Assembly (NCBI RefSeq): GCF_003056055.1
Contig: NZ_PYFP01000001.1
Coordinates: 2,046,001-2,110,000, forward strand
Source: Glaciimonas sp. PCH181
GTDB lineage: Bacteria > Pseudomonadota > Gammaproteobacteria > Burkholderiales > Burkholderiaceae_D
Length of the DNA stretch: 64,000 nucleotides
Reading direction: 5' to 3'
Within the stretch, counting starts at the first letter, position 1. Every line of letters begins with the position of its first letter. The translations under genes were made by a program, and so were the position numbers. Shown in pieces: positions 46,144 through 54,984 of the stretch. Under the pieces are notes generated by a model, which ran no database searches, was not told the origin of the DNA, and saw only the letters and a list, made by a program, of their open reading frames with translations.

Positions 46144-47652
46144 TTGTCTACATTGGATTGGGTTGTATTAAACGCATACTTCGTGCTGATGATCGTAGTT
46201 GGGGTCTATGCACGTAAGAAAGTTAAAAGCGCCGCGGACTTTTTTACCGCTGGCGGCAATATGCCATGGTGGTTGTCTGGCATCTCGCATCACATGTCCG
46301 GCTACAGTTCCGCCGTATTTGTGGGTTACGCAGCCATCGCCTACACCACCGGTTTCAACTTATACATCTGGTGGGCACTTTCCATTTGTACCGCAATGGT
46401 CATTGGCGCATTTACCTTTGCCCCACGCTGGTCGCGGTTGCGACAGCGCTTGAATATCATCTCCCCTACCGAATATCTCGCTACCCGATATGGTTTGCCA
46501 ACGCAGCAGGTATTGGCCTGGAGCGGATCGGCACTCAAACTGTTTGATGTCGGCGCGAAATGGACTGCTACCGCGATTTTGCTATACGTTTTTGCGCAAG
46601 TACCAATTGGCCTGGGGATTCTGTTGACCGGCGGCGTGACGTTGATTTACTCAGTGTTTGGTGGCCTGTGGGCTGACGCGATGACTGATTTCAGCCAATT
46701 TATCATTCAGTTGCTGGCAGGCGTTGCGATGTTTGTCGCCGCGATGATGCATCTGGGCGGCGTGTCGTCGCTGTGGACTATCTGGGACCAATTACCGCCT
46801 AGCCATTCGCAAATGTTCAATGGTCAATACACACCGATATTCGCCATCGTTTTCTTGCTGGTCAACACCTTGTCGTACAACGGCGGCACCTGGAGCCTTG
46901 CACAGCGCTTTATCGCTTCGCCAAATGGATCTGACGCAAAAAAAGCGGCGTTACTTTCCGCCGCGCTGTATTTGATCTGGCCGCTGATTTTGTTCTTCCC
47001 GATGTGGGCCGCACCTCTCATCCTGCCTAATCTGGCCGATCCTAGCCAATCCTATGCTTTGTTGACACAGCATCTGTTGCCTACCGGTCTGATCGGACTA
47101 GTACTTGCAGGATTGTTTGCGCACACCATGGCAATGACTTCATCCGACGCTAACGCTGTGGCCGCCGTCATCACCCGGGATATCTTGCCTGTGGTGTGGA
47201 AGCGCGTTACCGGTTTCAGCGACAAACAGGAATTGCTCAATGGTCGGATTTTTGTGTTTGCCTTTATCGCCATCAGCATGCTGATCGCATTGAGCGCCAA
47301 ATCTTTCGGCGGCGTGATCGGTCTGATTTTGTTGTGGTACGGCGCGTTGATTGGCCCGATTGCGATTCCAATGCTGTTCGGCATGCTGCCCATGTTCCGC
47401 CGCTGCGGACCGAATGCAGCGCTGGCATCATGGAGCGCCGGTATCGTCGTCTTTATCCTCGTCAAATATGTGTTCAATACAACCATCGCAACGCTGCATC
47501 CGAATTGGGTGACGACCTTCACCGTGGCTGGCCCGGTTGCCTGCTCCATCATCATATTCATTCTGGTCGGATGGTTGAGACCGGTTGAATCCGCTGTGGT
47601 TGACCGGCTTATCGACTCTCTTGCCGACGATGGTCCCGCTGCTGCTAAATAA
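46144..47652 (+). CDS. Sodium:solute symporter (SSS family)
   Basis: The 502-residue inner-membrane protein has about thirteen segments. It shows SSS features: FFTAGGNMPWWLSGISHHMSGYSSAVFVG (residues about 37-65, the sugar/ion-binding helix region) and LFAHTMAMTSSDANAVAAVITRD (the second Na+ site region). It imports a solute with Na+; the substrate (a sugar, sugar acid or polyol by context) is not defined. I favour a TTG start at 46144, because GGGGAG lies 7 bp upstream and the family starts just there (LSTLDWVVLNAYF); ATG 46066 would add 26 residues. Confidence 0.88.
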   Translation: MSTLDWVVLNAYFVLMIVVGVYARKKVKSAADFFTAGGNMPWWLSGISHHMSGYSSAVFVGYAAIAYTTGFNLYIWWALSICTAMVIGAFTFAPRWSRLRQRLNIISPTEYLATRYGLPTQQVLAWSGSALKLFDVGAKWTATAILLYVFAQVPIGLGILLTGGVTLIYSVFGGLWADAMTDFSQFIIQLLAGVAMFVAAMMHLGGVSSLWTIWDQLPPSHSQMFNGQYTPIFAIVFLLVNTLSYNGGTWSLAQRFIASPNGSDAKKAALLSAALYLIWPLILFFPMWAAPLILPNLADPSQSYALLTQHLLPTGLIGLVLAGLFAHTMAMTSSDANAVAAVITRDILPVVWKRVTGFSDKQELLNGRIFVFAFIAISMLIALSAKSFGGVIGLILLWYGALIGPIAIPMLFGMLPMFRRCGPNAALASWSAGIVVFILVKYVFNTTIATLHPNWVTTFTVAGPVACSIIIFILVGWLRPVESAVVDRLIDSLADDGPAAAK

Positions 47653-47808
47653 CCTGAAGTATTGAATTGATGGCAGCGTCCACACCTTACGCCAGCGTGG
47701 AGCCAGCCATCGATTCCAACTATTTTCCGCAATGTAAATCGCCATACCATAGAGCCTCAACGCTCCTTGGTAGGCCCTCATTTCGCAAAAAAAAAAGGAA
47801 GAGCTATT

Positions 47809-48945
47809 ATGTTTATCAAGTCTGCTGATCGTTCTAACGTCAACTCTGTGCGCTTTTCGTCTGCATTGCGCAAAACCTTACGCATCTCATCCGTCGGCCT
47901 TTTGGTCGGGATGGCACTTATAGCAGGCAAGGCTGAAGCGCAGAGCAATGTCCAGATTTACGGCGTAGTCGACAACGCCATCCAAACGACTTGGGGCAAA
48001 GGACCATCCGGCCAAACCCGCACCGAAATGACCAGCGGCTATTTTGCGGCATCCCGATTGGGCTTCAAAGGCACCGAAGACCTCGGCGACGGCATGAAAG
48101 CTTTCTATCAACTAGAAATGGGCTTCGGCTCGGACACCGGCGCGCTGCAACAAGGTGGCCGTCTATTCGGACGCACCTCGCAAGTCGGTATTAATACTTC
48201 GCTCGGCTCTCTTGCATTCGGACGTCTCGGCACGCCCGGCTCTGGCACCGGCCCGTATAACATGACCAATGGACCGAAGGCAATTGATCCATTTTATCTG
48301 GGCTATGGCGCAGCAGGATGGGCCAACACCAGCAACGTGATGGCACTGCCATTGCGCGGCGATAATTCGATAATGTACCGCTCGCCTAACATGAAGGGTC
48401 TTACCTTTGCGGGACTGTACTCATTCCAACGGGATGGCGCGGAACTGCCGGGCGGAAACTCTGCAAATGCCAGCGTCATCGGTCTGGGTCTGAGCTATGA
48501 CCATGGACCGTTGTTTGCCATGGTCAGCTACGATCATATCAATAACCCGATCACAGGCAAGCCAGCGCAGACGGCGTTACAAATCGGTGCAGTCTATGAT
48601 TTTAAAGTGATGAAACTACACTTTTTGGCCGGTAAGGAAAGGGGTGAGTTCTTGTTCAGTACTGCCGTCGAACAGGCTGTCTCGGATGCTACTTTTGCCG
48701 ATGTCGGTATGACAATTCCGACTACTTCGGGACGCATCATGCTGTCCTTGCAATCGCGGAATGCCTCCCAAAGTCAGGGCGCTGCGTATGGCCGCCGTAT
48801 TGCCAGCGTGGGATATACCTACGATTTGTCGAAGCGGACTGCACTAAATATGGCTTTTTCGGATTCGATGGCGAACAAATCCATGTCAGGCAACAAAGAC
48901 TTTAATTTTCTGCAAGCAGGTTTTGGTATCTCGCACTTTTTCTAA
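47809..48945 (+). CDS. Gram-negative general porin, second copy
   Basis: The 378-residue outer-membrane porin has a first strand QSNVQIYGVVDNAI after a signal peptide. The signal peptide is unusually long at 44 residues (basic n-region with KSADRSNVNSVRFSSALRK). It carries SRLGFKGTEDLGDGMKAFYQLE and ends in Phe (GISHFF). AAGGAAGAG precedes ATG 47809, which decides the start. It follows the symporter gene by 156 bp and probably serves the same substrate across the outer membrane. It is unlike the first porin in the middle and forms its own branch. Confidence 0.92.
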   Translation: MFIKSADRSNVNSVRFSSALRKTLRISSVGLLVGMALIAGKAEAQSNVQIYGVVDNAIQTTWGKGPSGQTRTEMTSGYFAASRLGFKGTEDLGDGMKAFYQLEMGFGSDTGALQQGGRLFGRTSQVGINTSLGSLAFGRLGTPGSGTGPYNMTNGPKAIDPFYLGYGAAGWANTSNVMALPLRGDNSIMYRSPNMKGLTFAGLYSFQRDGAELPGGNSANASVIGLGLSYDHGPLFAMVSYDHINNPITGKPAQTALQIGAVYDFKVMKLHFLAGKERGEFLFSTAVEQAVSDATFADVGMTIPTTSGRIMLSLQSRNASQSQGAAYGRRIASVGYTYDLSKRTALNMAFSDSMANKSMSGNKDFNFLQAGFGISHFF

Positions 48946-49020
48946 TCGGGCACCGAACCAGAATTCAGAAATCGAGAGCCGCATCACCATCTGAACCGAT
49001 GATGCGTTGGTTGCAAGTAA

Positions 49021-49056
49021 TGACCGCCGCGCCCATAGCGCTACGGTCATTTTTTC
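49021..49056 (+). terminator. Intrinsic terminator of the second porin
   Basis: ATGACCG pairs with CGGTCAT, with a further CGC/GCG pair inside, and a T-run follows. It lies 76 bp after the porin stop. The following 300 bp to the transaldolase start show no gene, only an AT-rich promoter-like part near 49100-49130. Confidence 0.88.
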
Positions 49057-49353
49057 GTTTTATCCCCTAAATACCTTGGTTCGGCCATCTTTTGCAATAA
49101 TGCCTTCTTAATAATTAAGCTTGGCCTATGCTACAGAGCAGCTTTTCGCCTACCGCCAAATCTGCCTTAAAACGAACCGATTCACTGAATCGCCATCAAA
49201 CGGTCTTATCGTCAAAATGAAGTCGCCAAACAACACGGCGATCAGACCAAATAGCACGTCTTAATATTGTTCACGCTTTGGTTTGCTTCCAAATCTTGCG
49301 TAGAATGATTGCAGGATATTTTCGATCAACCCGTTACCGTGACCACAACCGCC

Positions 49354-50289
49354 ATGAACCAACTAGAACAACTTAAACAGTTCACTACCATTGTTGCCGA
49401 CACAGGTGATTTTCAGGCAATGAAAGCGTTCGCACCCCGCGACGCGACGACTAATCCTTCCCTCATTCTAAAAGCTGTGCAAAAAGCGGAATATCAACCG
49501 CTGATGCAGCGTGCAGTAAGCGATCACGCCAGCTTATCGACGGACGATATTATTGATCAGCTATTGATCGTTTTCGGCCTTGAAATCCTCAAACTCATTC
49601 CGGGCCGCGTCTCCACCGAGACCGATGCACGCCTGTCGTTTGACACGCAAGGAACCATCGAGAAAGGCCGAAAATTAATCGGACTGTATGAAGCCGCCGG
49701 GATTGATCGCCAGCGCATCTTGATCAAAATTGCATCGACATGGGAAGGCATCCGGGCTGCTGAAGTTCTGGAAAAAGAAGGCATCCATTGCAATCTGACG
49801 TTGCTGTTTTCGTTGCCGCAAGCCATTGCTTGTGCAGAAGCAAAAGTACAGTTGATTTCACCATTCGTGGGTCGTATTTATGACTGGTATAAAAAATCGA
49901 CTGGTCTGGAATATACCGGTGCCGATGACCCGGGCGTGCAGTCGGTCAAGCAGGTCTACAGCTATTTCCGCAAATTCGGTTACGCCACTGAAGTGATGGG
50001 AGCAAGCTTCCGGAATACCTCGCAAATTATCGAATTAGCTGGCTGCGATCTGCTCACGATCAGTCCAGAGTTGCTGCAAAAGCTTGCAGAGAGTAACGAT
50101 CCGGTTTCCCGTAAATTGAGCCCGGAAGCATCGAAAGAAGCCGACATTCAAAAAATTAGTTTGAACGAATCCGCATTTCGAAACATGCTCAACGACGATG
50201 CGATGGCGACCGAAAAACTAGCTGAAGGTATCCGTCAATTCAGTGCCGATGCAGTCAAGCTAGAAAAACTCATCGATGCATTGCGTTAA
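49354..50289 (+). CDS. tal: Transaldolase
   Basis: The 311-residue enzyme transfers a dihydroxyacetone unit between sugar phosphates in the pentose phosphate pathway. The Schiff-base Lys is Lys125 in [11 protein letters not shown], and the family motif [10 protein letters not shown] is near residue 30. ATG 49354 ([10 protein letters not shown]) gives the usual length; the frame also allows a TTG at 49309. No clear ribosome-binding site is seen for either. It has its own terminator. It complements the Entner-Doudoroff genes earlier in the window. Confidence 0.95.
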   Translation: MNQLEQLKQFTTIVADTGDFQAMKAFAPRDATTNPSLILKAVQKAEYQPLMQRAVSDHASLSTDDIIDQLLIVFGLEILKLIPGRVSTETDARLSFDTQGTIEKGRKLIGLYEAAGIDRQRILIKIASTWEGIRAAEVLEKEGIHCNLTLLFSLPQAIACAEAKVQLISPFVGRIYDWYKKSTGLEYTGADDPGVQSVKQVYSYFRKFGYATEVMGASFRNTSQIIELAGCDLLTISPELLQKLAESNDPVSRKLSPEASKEADIQKISLNESAFRNMLNDDAMATEKLAEGIRQFSADAVKLEKLIDALR

Positions 50290-50347
50290 TGTTGCGTTGA
50301 TAGTTTTGGGTGGTCCATCGCCCTTGCGTTAACAAGCTGGCGATAAC

Positions 50348-50402
50348 AAAAAAGGCACTATGCAGACACTGAAATATGTCTGCATAGTGCCTTTTTTTTT
50401 TC
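50348..50402. terminator. Very strong terminator after transaldolase
   Basis: A 15-bp perfect stem (GGCACTATGCAGACA / TGTCTGCATAGTGCC) with an 8-nt loop is flanked by A6 and T10. It also serves the minus-strand permease gene that ends at 50438. Confidence 0.95.
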
Positions 50403-50437
50403 GCCAGATTTACCGCTACGATCTCATCAGGCGAGAA

Positions 50438-51289
50438 TTACAAACGCTCAGTATCGCCGGTCTTCGGTTGCCATTTCATCAGGCGACTCTCAATCAAGCC
50501 GACTATCGAATCGAGTATTAATGCAAATGCGGTCAGCACCAAAATACCGGCAAATACCGTGTTGATATCGAAAGCGCCTTCCGCTTGCAAAATCAGATAA
50601 CCAACACCGCGTGCAGAACCCAAATACTCACCAACAATGACGCCGACAAAAGCCAGACCGACCGATGTATGCAGACTGGAAAAAACCCATGACGTTGCCG
50701 ACGGCAAATACACAGTACGCAACAATTGACGTTGATTGGCACCCAACATGCGGGCATTCGACAATACAACCGGACTGACTTCCTTGACGCCCTGATAGAC
50801 ATTGAAGAAGACAATAAAAAATACCAATGTCACCGCCAATGCGACTTTGGACCAAATGCCAAGGCCAAACCACATTGCAAAAATCGGTGCCAAAATAACC
50901 CGCGGCATCGCGTTCGATGCTTTGATATACGGATCAAGTATGGCCGAAGTCAATGGCGACAAAGCCAGCCATAGTCCGACGCCCAAACCTAAAACAGTAC
51001 CGATACCGAAAGCGAGCATCGTCTCCGTCAGCGTCACCAGAAGATGAGAATAAATTTCTCCCGGAAAGGTCAGCGTGAACCAGGTCGAATCGCCAAAGCC
51101 GACATCCAGGCTGCCGCTACCGACGGTAAACCATTGCCAGACCCGGACCAATACTTTTGCTGGTTCGCCGAAGAAAAATGCCGTTTGTTCATTACGCGTT
51201 GCCAGATGCCAGATCGCAAAAAATAAGACCAGCACCAGCGCCTGATAGACGCGCATATTTTTATAATTAGGTTTAATTGCTTGCCACAT
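50438..51289 (-). CDS. ABC permease of the SsuC/TauC/NMT1-linked type
   Basis: The 283-residue inner-membrane protein has about six segments and the EAA-type loop (NARMLGANQRQLLRTVYLPSATSW). It is of the group importing sulfonates, nitrate, taurine or thiamine precursors. ATG 51289 (MWQAIKPNYK) is preferred to 51331. It is the last of a three-gene operon: binding protein, ATPase, permease. The substrate is open; no catabolic gene adjoins. Confidence 0.88.
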   Translation of the reverse strand: MWQAIKPNYKNMRVYQALVLVLFFAIWHLATRNEQTAFFFGEPAKVLVRVWQWFTVGSGSLDVGFGDSTWFTLTFPGEIYSHLLVTLTETMLAFGIGTVLGLGVGLWLALSPLTSAILDPYIKASNAMPRVILAPIFAMWFGLGIWSKVALAVTLVFFIVFFNVYQGVKEVSPVVLSNARMLGANQRQLLRTVYLPSATSWVFSSLHTSVGLAFVGVIVGEYLGSARGVGYLILQAEGAFDINTVFAGILVLTAFALILDSIVGLIESRLMKWQPKTGDTERL

Positions 51290-51412
51290 GATGTCGTGCT
51301 CTTTCTGTTTTTTTGTTGGTAGAAGCCACAAGAAACTGTTGGGATGATTGGCTAAAAATACAGCTATGAATAAGCTAAAAACATAGCTAAAAATACAACG
51401 GCCTATTTATCC

Positions 51413-52237
51413 TCAGGCAATTTTTTTCTGTTGCTGATAGCCCTTCAACACTTCATCTCTGAGTACGCTCCAGATTTGCTGATGCAGTTCGACAAAACGT
51501 GGATCAGTGCGAATTTCGGCCACATCGCGTGGACGCGGCAGGTCGATCACAAACTCGCCAATCGGATGCGTTCCCGGGCCAGCCGACAACACAATCACAC
51601 GATCCGACATGGCAATCGCCTCATCCAAATCATGCGTGATAAACAAAACGGCTTTCTTTTTTGCATTCCACAATGCCAGCACTTCGTTTTCCATCAATTG
51701 ACGGGTCTGGATATCGAGCGCCGAAAATGGCTCATCCATCAAGATGATGTCCGGATCAAGAATCAACGTTTGCGCCAACGCCACCCGCTTGCGCATACCG
51801 CCCGATAATTGATGTGGATAACGGTCGCCAAAACCTTGCAAGCCGACTCGCGCCAACCATTCTTCGCCGAGCTTTTTTGCTTCTGCATCTTCCATTCCGC
51901 GATACTGCAAACCGGCAATCACATTTTGTAGCGCGCTGCGCCACGGCATTAATGCTTCCGACTGAAACATATAACCAGCGCGTTGATTGATGCTGGTCAA
52001 CTCTTCGCCAAACACTTTGACGCTGCCGGTAGATGGCTGCAACAAACCCGCGCCAACATTCAGCAAGGTTGACTTGCCGCAACCAGTCGGTCCCACAACC
52101 GACACAAACTCACCCGGTGCGATGGACAGAGTCGTATCGGCGACAGCGGTATAACGCTGTGAACGATCATCTTTTGAAATAAAGGTGCAACTAATATTAT
52201 CCAGAAACAACGCTGGCGTCAGTGGTGCTGTAGTCAT
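51413..52237 (-). CDS. ABC ATPase of the SsuB/TauB type
   Basis: The 274-residue ATPase has Walker A GPTGCGKST, the signature LSGGMRKRVALAQ, Walker B ILMDEPFSALDIQTR and the His-loop THDLDEAIAMSD. ATG 52237 (MTTAPLTPA) is used; the frame to 52297 adds a hydrophobic leader unlikely in an ATPase. It lies between the binding-protein and permease genes and drives the same importer. Confidence 0.9.
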   Translation of the reverse strand: MTTAPLTPALFLDNISCTFISKDDRSQRYTAVADTTLSIAPGEFVSVVGPTGCGKSTLLNVGAGLLQPSTGSVKVFGEELTSINQRAGYMFQSEALMPWRSALQNVIAGLQYRGMEDAEAKKLGEEWLARVGLQGFGDRYPHQLSGGMRKRVALAQTLILDPDIILMDEPFSALDIQTRQLMENEVLALWNAKKKAVLFITHDLDEAIAMSDRVIVLSAGPGTHPIGEFVIDLPRPRDVAEIRTDPRFVELHQQIWSVLRDEVLKGYQQQKKIA

Positions 52238-52411
52238 AAGAAAAATGGCGCAAGCCGAAAGAATTGCTATAAAAGAAAAGCCGCAAATGCGCAACACAGC
52301 GGCACGCCTCAGCGTATTTGAACAAAATAAATCGCCCTGCGTTCCTAGCGGTGCAGGGCGAAATTTGTTCTAAGCGGTAGTCAAAGCTCCGTTAAGCTAT
52401 GGTCTTTTCGC

Positions 52412-53449
52412 TTACTTGTATTTGAGATCTGCTTTTTTTACAAACGCATTGGTATAAGTTTTGGACAGATCGATTTTCTTATCAGCCAAGGTCGGATCAA
52501 ATGTTTGCAACGTGCGTAGCGCAGTCGCTGGGCCGGCTTCAGGGAATACGCCGTCCGGCGAGATTGCCTCACGGACTTTCAAGAAGGCATCAATATACAA
52601 GGCGCGATCGCCGAGCAAATAGCTTTCTGGGACGGCTTTAACAATGTCTGACGGACCGGCTTTTTGCAACCATCGCAACGCCCGCACCATGGCGTTGGTC
52701 AACGCTTGCGTAGTGTTAGGGTATTTCTTGATGAAATCTGCTGAGGCATACAAGGTCGCCGCTGGCATTGGTCCACCGAATACGGCGTTCGTTTCTTTCA
52801 TCGTGCGCGTATCGGAAATAATCCGGATTTCATTTTTCTGTTCCATCATCGTGATGAGCGGATCAAGATTGGCGATAGCGTCAATCTGGCCTGAACGTAA
52901 TGCCGACAATGCACCAGCAGTTGCGCCAACGCCGATATACGATACGTCGGTCGGCTTCAAACCGCCTTTGGCCAATACAAAGTTACTCATCATGCTGGTT
53001 GAAGAACCGGGCGCAGTCACGCCGATTTTTTTACCTTTTAGATCAGCAATGGTTTTGTAGTTAGGCATAGTCTTGTTAGAGACCGCCATCACGATTTGCG
53101 GTGCCCGGCCTTGCAACACGAAAGCGGTGATGATCTGATTTTTGGCTTGCATGCTGATCGTGTGTTCGAACGCACCCGAGACCACATCTGCACTACCGCC
53201 AATCAATGCCTGCAACGCTTTTGCACCACCGGCGAAATCGGAAATCTCTACCGTCAGGCCTTCATCCTTGAAATAGCCAAGTTGATCGGCGACTGTTAAT
53301 GGCAGGTAATAAAATAAATTTTTGCCGCCTACCGCGATCGATACTTTTGGTTTTTCCAGTGTCTGCGCGAACAATTTACTGTTGAATGTTGCGTAACCAG
53401 CCAAGAATAAGCAAAGCGCAATACCGAACTGTTTCCAGTTAAATTTCAT
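52412..53449 (-). CDS. NMT1/THI5-like periplasmic solute-binding protein
   Basis: The 345-residue protein has a signal peptide of about 28 residues (ending FNSKLFAQ). It has a periplasmic binding fold of the SsuA/NMT1 type (LGYFKDEGLTVEISDFAGGAKALQALIGGSADVVSG) and the GKKIGVTAPGSSTS motif. Substrates of this group include sulfonates, nitrate and pyrimidine precursors. It is first in its operon, with a good AGGAGA site before ATG, and is followed by the ATPase and permease genes. Confidence 0.9.
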   Translation of the reverse strand: MKFNWKQFGIALCLFLAGYATFNSKLFAQTLEKPKVSIAVGGKNLFYYLPLTVADQLGYFKDEGLTVEISDFAGGAKALQALIGGSADVVSGAFEHTISMQAKNQIITAFVLQGRAPQIVMAVSNKTMPNYKTIADLKGKKIGVTAPGSSTSMMSNFVLAKGGLKPTDVSYIGVGATAGALSALRSGQIDAIANLDPLITMMEQKNEIRIISDTRTMKETNAVFGGPMPAATLYASADFIKKYPNTTQALTNAMVRALRWLQKAGPSDIVKAVPESYLLGDRALYIDAFLKVREAISPDGVFPEAGPATALRTLQTFDPTLADKKIDLSKTYTNAFVKKADLKYK

Positions 53450-53616
53450 GTTGTCTCCTCGTCAATTTTACTTACGACTGTCATCCGTCGATGGATACGA
53501 CGGACTCGTTCTTATTGTGATTCCGGTAGAAATCTGTCCACATAATACCGCAGGGTGATAGCGGTCACATGCCAAAAAATATGCTGCGGCGCAATATCCG
53601 CATCAGGTTATACGCA

Positions 53617-54213
53617 TTAGGTTGCGCGACGATCCAACATCGCGCGGGCGATAGTGCCTGCATCCACGTATTCCAGCTCGCCCCCAACCGGCACGCCACG
53701 CGCCAGACGGCTGACTTGCAGACCGCGTGCTTTCATGGTTTCGCTGATGTAATGCGCCGTCGCTTCGCCTTCATTGGTAAAGTTAGTCGCCAATACAACT
53801 TCTTTAACCACACCGTTAGTTGCGCGAACAATCAATTTTTCTAACTGCAAATCTTTAGGACCGATACCGTCTAGCGGTGACAAACGGCCCATCAAAACAA
53901 AATACAGTCCCTTGAAAGTCAGCGTCTGCTCAATCATTAACTGATCTGTCGGTGTTTCGACAACGCATAGCAATCTGGCGTCGCGCTCGGGATCGAGGCA
54001 GACTTCGCACAGTTCGTTTTCAGTGAATGTATTGCACATGGAACAGTGCTGAATTTTCTCGACTGCCTGGACCAGCGCACGGCCGAGCAATGCTGCGCCA
54101 TCACGGTCATGCTGCAGCAAGTGATATGCCATGCGCTGTGCCGATTTAGGACCGACGCCGGGCAGATGACGCAATGCTTCTGTTAAAAAAGCCAGACTAT
54201 TAGGGGTTTTCAC
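53617..54213 (-). CDS. recR: Recombination mediator RecR
   Basis: The 198-residue protein has an N-terminal helix-hairpin-helix ([20 protein letters not shown]), a four-cysteine zinc finger ([16 protein letters not shown] near residue 57) and a Toprim domain ending in a Walker-B-like element ([22 protein letters not shown]). With RecF and RecO it loads RecA at gaps. It lies downstream of ybaB and dnaX as in many bacteria, but a small monooxygenase-fold gene is inserted between ybaB and recR. Confidence 0.96.
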   Translation of the reverse strand: MKTPNSLAFLTEALRHLPGVGPKSAQRMAYHLLQHDRDGAALLGRALVQAVEKIQHCSMCNTFTENELCEVCLDPERDARLLCVVETPTDQLMIEQTLTFKGLYFVLMGRLSPLDGIGPKDLQLEKLIVRATNGVVKEVVLATNFTNEGEATAHYISETMKARGLQVSRLARGVPVGGELEYVDAGTIARAMLDRRAT

Positions 54214-54221
54214 ATCAGACC

Positions 54222-54533
54222 TTAGAAACCACGATAAATCTTACGGCCCACCGGGGCATAGTGAAGAGTGGGCGGAAAAGGGTCACAAAAATGCTGCAAT
54301 AATCTGCACCATTGCTGATATTGAAACGATTGCAAAAAACCGACTGTGTGATGCTCCAGCGTTTGCCAGCGAACAAATAAAATATACCGGTTTGGCTGCT
54401 CCAGACAACGCTGTAAATCGTGCGAAATACAACCAGGCATGGAGGTGAGAATTTTCTTCGCCTCCATGAAAGCCGTTTCAAACGCGGCTTCCTGTCCTGG
54501 AATAATATCTAACGTAGCAACATCAAGAATCAT
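54222..54533 (-). CDS. Antibiotic-biosynthesis monooxygenase (ABM) domain protein
   Basis: The 103-residue protein has the ABM ferredoxin-like fold pattern ([25 protein letters not shown] at the start, then [26 protein letters not shown]). Such proteins are small dimeric enzymes or binding proteins with varied substrates. The function here is unknown. It starts 8 bp after ybaB on the same strand and its stop is 8 bp before recR, so it is translated within the dnaX-ybaB-recR operon. Confidence 0.82.
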   Translation of the reverse strand: MILDVATLDIIPGQEAAFETAFMEAKKILTSMPGCISHDLQRCLEQPNRYILFVRWQTLEHHTVGFLQSFQYQQWCRLLQHFCDPFPPTLHYAPVGRKIYRGF

Positions 54534-54541
54534 TGCAGAGT

Positions 54542-54862
54542 TTAAAACGGCAATTTGAAACCAGCTGGCATGCCAGCCGTCAGGCCTGACATTTTTTCTG
54601 CTGAAGTTTCTTCTGCCTTACGGACTGCATCGTTGAAAGCCGCTGCAACCAGATCTTCCAGCATATCTTTATCATCTGCCAGCAATGACGGATCGATAGT
54701 GACACGCTTGACCGCATTTTTACAGGTCATCAGGACTTTGACGAGACCGCCGCCAGATTCGCCTTCAACTTCGATCAAAGCCAGTTGATCCTGCGCTTTT
54801 TTCATATTATCTTGCATCGCTTGTGCTTGCTTCATCAAGCCTGCCAGTTGGCCTTTCATCAT
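54542..54862 (-). CDS. ybaB: Nucleoid-associated protein YbaB/EbfC
   Basis: The 106-residue protein has the YbaB pattern ([27 protein letters not shown] helix, then [30 protein letters not shown]). It binds DNA as a dimer. It is between dnaX and recR, its normal place. A ribosome-binding sequence (AGGAGAA) precedes ATG. Confidence 0.95.
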   Translation of the reverse strand: MMKGQLAGLMKQAQAMQDNMKKAQDQLALIEVEGESGGGLVKVLMTCKNAVKRVTIDPSLLADDKDMLEDLVAAAFNDAVRKAEETSAEKMSGLTAGMPAGFKLPF

Positions 54863-54984
54863 GGTATTTCTCCTGTTAAGTTAATCAGTGTCGTGCTTAG
54901 GCAAATGCTTAAGTACGGTGTAGTCGTTAATATTATCAATATTGCATTAGGTCGGCAATTTACCAGAACCCGGCTTTATCCGTC

